A stretch of DNA of 12,656 nt. It comes from an uncultured Mesocricetibacter sp. Lineage in GTDB: Bacteria; Pseudomonadota; Gammaproteobacteria; Enterobacterales; Pasteurellaceae. Numbering within the stretch: the stretch's first letter is position 1; every line of letters begins with the position of its first letter. This document shows, one piece after another, positions 7,571 through 12,656 of the stretch. The stretch covers positions 1 through 12,656 of the forward strand of contig CAJPST010000048.1 of assembly GCA_905373425.1 (NCBI GenBank), given 5' to 3'. The position numbers and the translations under genes are program-made. The notes below the pieces were generated by a model. That model saw nothing but the letters and a program-made list of their open reading frames with translations, was not told where the DNA came from and did no database searches.

Positions 7571-8464
7571 TCAAACATTCATTGATTCGGCCTGCACCAC
7601 ACTGGTGGGTTCGTGATGAATAACAATATCTACCAACGGAAATGCCTGCCGCAAACGACGTTCAAGGCTATCAGTTATATCATGCGCTTCCAGAAAAGAC
7701 AGATGGTCGTCTAATTCCAAATGCAACTGAATAAAACGCACCGAACCTGAACGACGGGTTCTCAAATCATGGAAACCAAGCACCCGCGGATCACTTAGCA
7801 CAATTTCTTCAATCTGCGAAACTTCCTGTTCAGGCAATGCTATATCTAATAGCAATTGCACGGCATCTACAAACATTTTAGCCGCACTCAGTAAAATATA
7901 CAGCGCAATGAAAACAGCAAATACTGCGTCAGCCCATATCATATCCCATAAAGTTAAGCTCAAGGAAATTAAAATAGTGACATTCATCAGCAAATCTGTC
8001 TGATAATGCAGATGATCAGCTTTAATAGCCGGGCTATCGGTTTGTGCAATAACACGTCTCTGATACCATACCAATAGCAATGTAATCGCAATAGAAAACA
8101 ATGTCACACCAATACCAATATGCGTATTAGTCAATACTTGCGGCGCATTTAAACGATGTATACTTTGTAATAATAGAAAAACGGCAGAGCCGGAAATAAA
8201 CGCACTTTGCGCTAACATTGCCAAAGACTCCGCTTTTCCATGGCCAAAAGAATGGTTGCGATCTGCCGGCATTAAAGCAAAACGCAAAATAAGCATATTT
8301 ATAAACGAAGCAAACAAATCAAGCATTGAATCGGTAATAGATGCCAAAATGCTTACCGAACCGGTTTGCCACCAGGCAAATCCTTTTACTATAATTAACA
8401 GCAATGCGGTTAAAATAGCTAAAATAGCGGCTCGTTTTACTTGCGTGGAATAAAGTGAGGTCAT
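7571..8464 (-). CDS. fieF: FieF-type cation diffusion facilitator (Fe2+/Zn2+ efflux)
   Basis: Inner-membrane proton antiporter exporting divalent metals, best known for iron and zinc. The 297 residues align along their length with E. coli FieF/YiiP and keep the same numbering at the transport site: Asp45, Asp49, His153 and Asp157. The second site (Asp68, His71, His75 in ADRNHSFGH) is also intact. There are about six hydrophobic segments (first at about 13-32) and a C-terminal cytoplasmic domain with HDLRTRRSGSVRFIQLHLE and a terminal VIHHEP. It starts 13 bases after the lipoprotein gene and appears to be the last gene of the ung-yaaA-lipoprotein-fieF operon. Metal preference cannot be read from sequence, but the neighbour yaaA makes iron detoxification plausible. 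Confidence 0.96.
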   Translation of the reverse strand: MTSLYSTQVKRAAILAILTALLLIIVKGFAWWQTGSVSILASITDSMLDLFASFINMLILRFALMPADRNHSFGHGKAESLAMLAQSAFISGSAVFLLLQSIHRLNAPQVLTNTHIGIGVTLFSIAITLLLVWYQRRVIAQTDSPAIKADHLHYQTDLLMNVTILISLSLTLWDMIWADAVFAVFIALYILLSAAKMFVDAVQLLLDIALPEQEVSQIEEIVLSDPRVLGFHDLRTRRSGSVRFIQLHLELDDHLSFLEAHDITDSLERRLRQAFPLVDIVIHHEPTSVVQAESMNV

Positions 8465-8477
8465 AAAAAGCCCCGTT

Positions 8478-9086
8478 TTATTGTTCGTTCGATTGTGGCG
8501 TATCTAATGGTGCAGGCTTACACTTCAACGTCCATTCTGCTTTAATTAAGCGTTCCAGCTCTTTATCAACGGCATATTTTTTAAGATAACCGATCAGTTT
8601 AACTTTTCCCATCTTCACTAATTTCTGTGTTTTCGGAATTTTGAGGGAATATTGATATTGCACAAAACCGCAATCTTCTAGATCTTTACCTTTTGAAACA
8701 TTAATTTGCCAATTATTTTGTTGCTCTGTCGGCGCATGGATCACAAAAGCATATAAAGTGTTATCTTTTTCATATAAATCAAAATGCTCCACTCCGGTAT
8801 TGGTATAAACTTTCTTGCGCAAATCGATTCGCTCCGCCAAACTGAGCGCGTCTTTGTTACGATCCAGCAAAAGTTCTATCGAACTATTCCAGTTTTTGCC
8901 GTCGGCTTTTTTCTCAAAATATACATAACGCGCCACTGTACCGAGATCTTTATTATTTTTTAAGTAATAGGTTTTTTTGTTATATTTAAGGGTCTTCGGC
9001 GCATCAAGAACCATTTGCCTATCGGATATAAAACTATTACACCCTGTTAGCAAAATGATTAATGCCAATACAATATATTTCTTCAT
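8478..9086 (-). CDS. Uncharacterised lipoprotein between yaaA and fieF
   Basis: I do not recognise the family. The 202-residue product begins with a lipoprotein signal peptide (MKKYIVLALIILLTGC) with lipobox LTGC and lipidated Cys16. The +2 residue is Asn rather than Asp, so outer-membrane sorting is likely. The mature part is soluble-looking, lysine-rich and beta-like, with no further membrane segment. Cys139 and Cys189 are the only other cysteines and could form a periplasmic disulfide. Its ATG lies 3 bases after the yaaA stop (TGA TAA ATG), so translation is probably coupled to yaaA; fieF follows after 13 bases. This placement suggests a role linked to metal or peroxide stress, but that is inference only. 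Confidence 0.88.
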   Translation of the reverse strand: MKKYIVLALIILLTGCNSFISDRQMVLDAPKTLKYNKKTYYLKNNKDLGTVARYVYFEKKADGKNWNSSIELLLDRNKDALSLAERIDLRKKVYTNTGVEHFDLYEKDNTLYAFVIHAPTEQQNNWQINVSKGKDLEDCGFVQYQYSLKIPKTQKLVKMGKVKLIGYLKKYAVDKELERLIKAEWTLKCKPAPLDTPQSNEQ

Positions 9087-9089
9087 TTA

Positions 9090-9866
9090 TCACTCACTTA
9101 TATCGCGTTTAAACACCCATTCATCCTGTGAAGAAGCGGTTGCATCAAACCAATAGCCACCTAAGTCAAACTCTTTCAAGGCTTCAACTTCGGTTAACTG
9201 CTGTTGAATAATATAGCGACACATTAACCCACGGGCTTTTTTAGCATAAAAACTAATCACTTTATACTTACCCCCCTTATTATCAAGAAATACGGGTTTA
9301 ATAATGCGGGCGTTCAATTTATTCGGTTTAACGGCTTTATAATATTCATCGGAAGCGAGATTAACTAAAATATCATCTCCCTGCTCCGAAAGTGCGGTCT
9401 GAATTTCTGTTGTTATAACATCGCCCCAAAAGGCATAAAGATCTTTGCCGCGCGGATTTGCCAATTTAGTCCCCATTTCCAAACGATAAGGCTGCATTAA
9501 ATCCAGCGGGCGTAACAATCCGTATAATCCTGACAACATCCGTAAATGCTTATTGGCAAATAACAGTTCATCGCGAGTTAAGGTTTCCGCTTCCAATCCG
9601 GTGTAGACATCTCCTTTAAAGGCATAGATCGCCGCACGTGCATTTTGCTCGTTATGCTCTTTCTGCCATTGGACAAAACGTGCCGCGTTCAACCCTGCCA
9701 ATTTATCACTGATTGACATCAATGAGCCGACCTGAGCCGGCGTAAGGGTTCGGCAAATTTCAATCAGTTGTTCGCTGTAATCGGTTAAACGCGGCTGAAA
9801 AACATCAAATTTTTCAACCGCACTTTCATAATCAAGCGTCTTCGCAGGAGAGATAATCGCTAACAT
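9090..9866 (-). CDS. yaaA: YaaA (DUF328/UPF0246), peroxide-stress protein
   Basis: In E. coli YaaA is induced by OxyR and lowers free intracellular iron during hydrogen peroxide stress, limiting Fenton damage to DNA; a DNA-binding activity has also been reported for the family. The 258 residues equal the E. coli length. Diagnostic blocks are ISPAKTLDY at 5-13, then SDKLAGLNAARF, FKGDVYTGLEAET, HLRMLSGLYGLLRPLDLMQP, NLASDEYYKAVKP and SFYAKKARGLMCR. Ribosome site AAGGA precedes the ATG. It lies 38 bases after ung with no terminator between them and overlaps closely with the following lipoprotein gene. Two exact uptake sequences in opposite orientation lie inside it (9390 and 9817). Family identity is certain; the iron role here is by homology. 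Confidence 0.97.
   Translation of the reverse strand: MLAIISPAKTLDYESAVEKFDVFQPRLTDYSEQLIEICRTLTPAQVGSLMSISDKLAGLNAARFVQWQKEHNEQNARAAIYAFKGDVYTGLEAETLTRDELLFANKHLRMLSGLYGLLRPLDLMQPYRLEMGTKLANPRGKDLYAFWGDVITTEIQTALSEQGDDILVNLASDEYYKAVKPNKLNARIIKPVFLDNKGGKYKVISFYAKKARGLMCRYIIQQQLTEVEALKEFDLGGYWFDATASSQDEWVFKRDISE
9390..9398 (+). repeat. DNA uptake sequence core inside yaaA
   Basis: Exact AAGTGCGGT within the yaaA reading frame. Confidence 0.85.
9817..9825 (-). repeat. DNA uptake sequence core inside yaaA
   Basis: Exact ACCGCACTT near the 5' end of yaaA, opposite in orientation to the copy at 9390. Confidence 0.85.
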
Positions 9867-9904
9867 TTGCCATCCTTTTTATTAAAACCGCGACATTATA
9901 ATAG

Positions 9905-10573
9905 TTAAAACGCATTCAATTGCCAATTAATTTCACCAATTTGGTGCGCTCGTAAATAATCGTTGGTTTTAGAAAAATGACGGCAACCGAAAAAACCACG
10001 ATGCGCGGATAACGGGGAAGGATGAGGGGCTGTCAGTACACAATGCCGCTCTCTGTCAATAAATAGCCCTTTCTTTTGCGCATGACTTCCCCATAGAAGA
10101 AAAACCAAATGCTCACGTTGCTGATTTAAAGCCGCGATAACACGATCAGTAAAGGTTTCCCAACCAAAATTCGCGTGTGAATGCGCCTGCCCCTGCTCTA
10201 CCGTAAGCACAGTATTAAGCAATAGTACTCCTTGCTGCGCCCATTCCACCAAATAACCGTGATTCGGAATTTGGAATCCCACAATATCTGTCGCAAGTTC
10301 TTTATACATATTCACCAACGATGGTGGCGGAGGCACATTAGGTTTAACCGAAAATGCTAGACCATGAGCCTGATTCGGTCCGTGATAAGGGTCTTGCCCT
10401 AAAATCACCACTTTCACCTGCTCAAATTCGGTTAGTTTAAACGCATTAAAAATTTCATTCTGTGGCGGATAAATCACCCGTCCCGCAGCACGCGCATTTT
10501 GAACCTGCGCTAAAATCTGCTGAAAATACGGCTGCTCTTTTTCGATGCCGATGACATCTTTCCACGTTTTCAT
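9905..10573 (-). CDS. ung: Uracil-DNA glycosylase, family 1
   Basis: Removes uracil from DNA after cytosine deamination or dUTP incorporation, starting base-excision repair. The 222 residues carry the water-activating motif GQDPYH with Asp61 (E. coli Asp64), and the DNA-intercalation motif HPSPLSAHRGFFG with His184 (E. coli His187). The FSV segment and the LLNTVLTVE block (117-126) of the uracil pocket are present. The ATG is preceded by AAAAAGGACG, a good ribosome site. It is the first gene of the ung-yaaA-lipoprotein-fieF run and diverges from grcA. A TATAAT element lies about 50 bases upstream of the start codon. No key residue is missing. Confidence 0.98.
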   Translation of the reverse strand: MKTWKDVIGIEKEQPYFQQILAQVQNARAAGRVIYPPQNEIFNAFKLTEFEQVKVVILGQDPYHGPNQAHGLAFSVKPNVPPPPSLVNMYKELATDIVGFQIPNHGYLVEWAQQGVLLLNTVLTVEQGQAHSHANFGWETFTDRVIAALNQQREHLVFLLWGSHAQKKGLFIDRERHCVLTAPHPSPLSAHRGFFGCRHFSKTNDYLRAHQIGEINWQLNAF

Positions 10574-10621
10574 CGTCCTTTTTCCATCTTATTTCTAACC
10601 ACTTGCTTATTAATCTGTAAG

Positions 10622-10627
10622 ATTATA
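10622..10627 (-). promoter_or_regulatory. Probable ung -10 element
   Basis: Perfect TATAAT on the minus strand, giving a start near 10615 and a leader of about 40 bases before the ung ATG. No good TTGACA match lies 16-18 bases upstream, so the promoter may be weak or activator-dependent. Confidence 0.45.
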
Positions 10628-10741
10628 GAAAAAATACATTGATTTCACCTTTTTTAAGTAGATAAAATCACGCAATGTTAATTTTTTGTGAAAAATTAGT
10701 TTTGTATTTGCTTAATTGGTCATAAGCAAATCATTCAATGA

Positions 10742-10755
10742 TTGATATAAATCAA
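10742..10755 (+). promoter_or_regulatory. FNR-binding site for grcA
   Basis: TTGATATAAATCAA is an exact match to the FNR consensus TTGAT-N4-ATCAA. Its centre lies about 90 bases upstream of the predicted grcA start. In E. coli the grcA (yfiD) promoter is FNR-activated from sites near -40.5 and -93.5, so this box corresponds to the distal one. I did not find a canonical second box at the proximal position. Confidence 0.82.
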
Positions 10756-10803
10756 TTTGCATAATTCATATGAAAAAAGCAACCTGTTTTATCTCAAAAT
10801 AAT

Positions 10804-10831
10804 TTGAAAAGATCAAATTATTTGATAAAAT
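10804..10831 (+). promoter_or_regulatory. grcA promoter
   Basis: TTGAAA (10804-10809, 5 of 6) and TAAAAT (10826-10831, 5 of 6) are 16 bases apart, and TGA directly before the -10 makes it an extended -10. Transcription would start near 10838, about 42 bases before the grcA ATG. Confidence 0.62.
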
Positions 10832-10879
10832 TTGCATCAACTTCTGATTAATTAACACCCAGCCAAACGGAGGCATATT

Positions 10880-11263
10880 ATGATTAAAGGTATTCAAATC
10901 ACTCAAGCAGCAAACGACAATTTATTAAACTCATTCTGGTTATTAGATAGCGAAAAAGGCGAAGCGCGTTGCTTATGCGCAAAAGCTGACTTTGCTGAAG
11001 ATCAAGTAGTAGCAGTAAGCGAATTAGGTCAATTTGAATATCGTGAATTACCGGTGGATGTTGCACCAACTGTTAAAGTGGAAGGTGGTCAACACTTAAA
11101 CGTAAACGTATTACGTCGTGAAACATTAGAAGATGCGGTAAAACACCCTGAAAAATATCCGCAATTAACTATCCGTGTTTCCGGTTACGCAGTACGTTTC
11201 AACTCTTTAACTCCGGAACAACAACGCGACGTTATCACTCGTACTTTCACTGAAAGCCTATAA
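10880..11263 (+). CDS. grcA: GrcA, autonomous glycyl radical cofactor
   Basis: A spare glycyl-radical domain (YfiD) that replaces the damaged C-terminal part of pyruvate formate-lyase after oxygen exposure, restoring anaerobic conversion of pyruvate to acetyl-CoA and formate. The 127 residues match the E. coli length, and the radical-bearing glycine is Gly102 in IRVSGYAVRFN, the same number as in E. coli. The N-terminal part is shorter and unrelated to full pyruvate formate-lyase, as expected. A strong GGAGG ribosome site (10869-10873) lies six bases before the ATG. It is a single-gene unit, with a FNR box and promoter upstream and a strong intrinsic terminator 22 bases after the stop. Codon use looks like that of a highly expressed gene. 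Confidence 0.98.
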   Translation: MIKGIQITQAANDNLLNSFWLLDSEKGEARCLCAKADFAEDQVVAVSELGQFEYRELPVDVAPTVKVEGGQHLNVNVLRRETLEDAVKHPEKYPQLTIRVSGYAVRFNSLTPEQQRDVITRTFTESL

Positions 11264-11285
11264 TTTCAGTTTAAATGAAAAAAGA

Positions 11286-11315
11286 AACCCCGAAGTAATT
11301 CGGGGTTTTGTTTTA
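11286..11315 (+). terminator. Intrinsic terminator after grcA
   Basis: AACCCCGAA (11286-11294) and TTCGGGGTT (11299-11307) form a perfect 9 bp stem with a GTAA tetraloop, followed by TTGTTTTAT. Confidence 0.93.
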
Positions 11316-11354
11316 TCTAAAAGGTTTGAAAATTTGACCACACTTTCGTTTTAT

Positions 11355-11387
11355 TTTGTGTAAAATAACCTAATATTTTTACACAAA
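11355..11387. promoter_or_regulatory. 11 bp inverted repeat before a lipoprotein gene
   Basis: TTTGTGTAAAA (11355-11365) and TTTTACACAAA (11377-11387) are perfect complements around an 11-base spacer. The right arm abuts and slightly overlaps the AAAGAGG ribosome site of the lipoprotein gene at 11397, and the left arm contains a -10-like TAAAAT (11361-11366). It could be a repressor operator or an RNA hairpin limiting translation. Confidence 0.55.
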
Positions 11388-11396
11388 GAGGTATTT

Positions 11397-11996
11397 ATGA
11401 AAAAGTTATTTTTTAGTGGTCTAGTTCTTGCCTTAGTAGGTTGTTCATCAACTCCATCAAACCTAACGAAACAAGATTTTGTGGGAGAATGGTCTTGCTC
11501 AATCAAATATGAAGATATTGGAGTGGGAACTATTGATTTAATTTATCTTAAATCTGATGGTTATATCAAAGATGAAAATTTCATTTTTGATCATATCTTA
11601 AGTAGGTATGCTGAATTACCAATTAAAGATTATTTCTCTTCACCATTAAAATATTTAACTATTAGTAATGGTACCTGGAGTTTTAATAATAATTATTTGA
11701 TATACAAATTAAAAAAACAAAGTGCACAACGTTTAATTTATCCTGATACATTTGAGAAAATACAACAGACAAAGAGCCTTAAGAACATTGAGAAAAGTGC
11801 TTTTAGCCTTTATTCAGACAATATTGGTAAAGAGGATAGTATCGAGTTGAAGGTAACTAAATTCATAAGAGATAGATTTTCGGTAGTTCAGTCTCTTAGT
11901 AAAACATACGAAGGCGAGTGTGTACGTAAAGATAAAGCTGAGAATAAATTTAATGGCTTTTTAGAGGCTCTTAAAGAAATATTTAAAGTTAAGTAA
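11397..11996 (+). CDS. Uncharacterised lipoprotein with a GEWSC motif
   Basis: I do not recognise a named family. The 199-residue product has a lipoprotein signal (MKKLFFSGLVLALVGC) with lipobox LVGC, lipidated Cys16 and Ser at +2, so an outer-membrane location is likely. The mature part opens with DFVGEWSC (27-34), followed by alternating hydrophobic strands and a second GTWSF motif. Gly-x-Trp repeats of this kind occur in lipocalin-like beta barrels, but that is only a resemblance. Cys34 and Cys175 could form a disulfide. The ribosome site AGAGG lies before the ATG. The gene is AT-rich compared with the core genes to its left and converges on the protein E-like gene; both suggest an accessory surface protein. 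Confidence 0.85.
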   Translation: MKKLFFSGLVLALVGCSSTPSNLTKQDFVGEWSCSIKYEDIGVGTIDLIYLKSDGYIKDENFIFDHILSRYAELPIKDYFSSPLKYLTISNGTWSFNNNYLIYKLKKQSAQRLIYPDTFEKIQQTKSLKNIEKSAFSLYSDNIGKEDSIELKVTKFIRDRFSVVQSLSKTYEGECVRKDKAENKFNGFLEALKEIFKVK

Positions 11997-12028
11997 TGTA
12001 ACCGCCTCTTAGTAAGAGGCGGTTACAT
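11996..12028. terminator. Bidirectional hairpin between convergent lipoprotein genes
   Basis: ATGTAACCGCCTCTTA (11996-12011) and TAAGAGGCGGTTACAT (12013-12028) are perfect 16-base complements with one base between, so in practice a stem of about 13 bp with a small loop. It begins at the last base of the upstream stop codon and ends 2 bases before the stop codon of the opposite gene. T-tracts are weak on both sides, so termination would rely on stem strength or RNA processing. Confidence 0.72.
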
Positions 12029-12029
12029 A

Positions 12030-12542
12030 TTAATGTTTAGTTTCTGATTGTTTTTCTAAATTTTTCCGCATTTCGATGAGTGCATTTTCTTTTTCTCCAA
12101 ATTTCCTTCCAGCATATTGGCAAACTTTTGCTGATATGAGAGATAAAGGAGTGATATTTGGCATTTCTATTTTTTGTGCCTTTTCGGGGATGTCGAAAAG
12201 TTTTTCACCTTGAGCAAAGAACTCAGTATATACTTCAAACTGATTGTTTGCGCTGAGTATAGCCGTCTTATCTGCACAATTTACCTTTGTTAGTTTTTTC
12301 ATCGACGTGCCTTTTAGATCTCGATCAGATGAGCTTATATTAGTTATTAAATAGTATGACAGCTCATTGGAGTTATCAGAATTAACACTGATGCTTGATT
12401 TATCTAGATAAATAGGATTTTGGCCATTTAGCACTTTTAAGTATCTATCTTGTTGCTGTAATTCTTGATTTTGTAATAGTTTTGGTTGTGAACAACCAAT
12501 ACAAAACAAGCTGATTAATGTGAGAATTGCAAATCTTTTCAT
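12030..12542 (-). CDS. Protein E-like lipoprotein (surface-adhesin E family)
   Basis: A 170-residue lipoprotein: signal MKRFAILTLISLFCIGC, lipidated Cys17, Ser at +2, likely surface or outer membrane. The mature part matches the pattern of Haemophilus protein E as I remember it: YLKVLNGQNPIYLDKSSISV near 34-53, then KVNCAD (Cys89), EVYTEFFAQGEKLF (103-116), and SAKVCQYAGRKFG near the end (Cys141). The two cysteines correspond to the disulfide pair of protein E. Protein E binds host vitronectin, laminin and epithelial cells; whether this copy does is unknown. The start at 12542 has AGGAG a few bases upstream; the longer frame from 12557 needs TTG. The lipobox -3 residue is Cys, slightly unusual. 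The family call is from memory of the pattern, not a search. Confidence 0.6.
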   Translation of the reverse strand: MKRFAILTLISLFCIGCSQPKLLQNQELQQQDRYLKVLNGQNPIYLDKSSISVNSDNSNELSYYLITNISSSDRDLKGTSMKKLTKVNCADKTAILSANNQFEVYTEFFAQGEKLFDIPEKAQKIEMPNITPLSLISAKVCQYAGRKFGEKENALIEMRKNLEKQSETKH

Positions 12543-12585
12543 AGGATCTCCTAGCAATATAGGAATTGATTGAGCTATGTTGGGG

Positions 12586-12594
12586 ATTATAGCA
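12586..12594 (-). promoter_or_regulatory. Extended -10 promoter of the protein E-like gene
   Basis: On the minus strand TGCTATAAT is a perfect extended -10 (TGN plus TATAAT). No good -35 lies at 16-18 bases; that position falls inside the putative insertion-sequence end that begins at 12606. The start would be near 12579, about 37 bases before the ATG. Confidence 0.58.
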
Positions 12595-12605
12595 TTAATT
12601 TTTAA

Positions 12606-12656
12606 GGGGCTGTACTAGATAACGACTAAATCTTTCATTTAGATTAGAATGCTCAA
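12606..12656. mobile_element. Possible end of an IS1016/IS1595-type insertion sequence
   Basis: GGGGCTGTACTAGATAAC at 12606-12623 resembles, from memory, the terminal inverted repeat of IS1016-group elements (GGGGCTGT-C/A-CTAGAT...), which are common in Haemophilus and relatives. Only the end would be in view; the transposase and the other terminal repeat would lie to the right. No coding frame can be assigned in these 51 bases. Confidence 0.38.

Larger units (their letters stand above)
10574..10879. other. Divergent ung/grcA regulatory region, AT-rich
   Basis: 306 bases without a gene. It holds the ung leader and -10 element on the left, and a FNR box, a grcA promoter and several nested palindromes on the right. 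The sequence is visibly AT-rich with many A and T runs. No small open frame with a convincing ribosome site and no RNA gene was recognised. Confidence 0.8.

Noticed and set aside
7568..7586. AATCAA/TTGATT inverted repeat at the fieF stop as a FNR site or terminator
   Set aside because: The 7-base spacer does not fit FNR (4 bases), and no T-tract follows on the minus strand.
9895..9900. TATAAT on the minus strand between ung and yaaA
   Set aside because: No matching -35 at 16-18 bases; the nearest TTGGCA is 20 bases away and overlaps the ung end. yaaA is more simply part of the ung operon.
11334..11366. TTGACC and TAAAAT as a promoter for the lipoprotein at 11397
   Set aside because: The spacing is 21 bases, too long for a sigma-70 promoter. 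The TTGACC also overlaps a one-mismatch uptake sequence (ACCACACTT, 11337-11345).

Overview
The window looks like chromosomal DNA from a Pasteurellaceae bacterium of the Haemophilus influenzae-type uptake group. Six exact copies of the 9-base DNA uptake core AAGTGCGGT or its complement are present (2284, 2315, 4323, 4369, 9390, 9817). The proteins resemble Haemophilus/Basfia/Actinobacillus succinogenes versions of enterobacterial housekeeping genes. The Actinobacillus pleuropneumoniae-type core (ACAAGCGGT) was not seen. The species cannot be fixed from the window alone.

Positions 1-5693 (minus strand) hold a proteostasis block in the order tig, clpP, clpX, lon: trigger factor, the ClpXP protease and Lon, with lon cut by the window edge. 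clpP and clpX are 18 bases apart and probably co-transcribed. Inverted pairs of uptake sequences lie after tig and after clpX and probably act as transcription terminators. Positions 5899-7418 (minus) hold a Kbp/YgaU-type BON-LysM protein and 6-phosphofructokinase (pfkA).

Positions 7571-10573 (minus) look like one operon: ung, yaaA, an unknown lipoprotein and fieF, with gaps of 38, 3 and 13 bases. Uracil repair, peroxide/iron protection and ferrous iron efflux make a coherent theme of limiting iron-driven DNA damage. The unknown lipoprotein is the most interesting open question there.

A 306-base AT-rich divergent region (10574-10879) separates ung from grcA, a spare glycyl-radical subunit that rescues pyruvate formate-lyase. 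It holds a perfect FNR box, a good promoter and several further palindromes, which fits anaerobic control of grcA.

Positions 11397-12656 look accessory. Two AT-rich lipoprotein genes converge on a strong hairpin. One is unknown. The other looks like a relative of Haemophilus protein E (surface-adhesin E family). The last 51 bases begin with a sequence resembling the end of an IS1016/IS1595-type insertion sequence. Apart from this corner and the ung-fieF operon, the window is ordinary core genome, and I see no clear novel multi-gene system.
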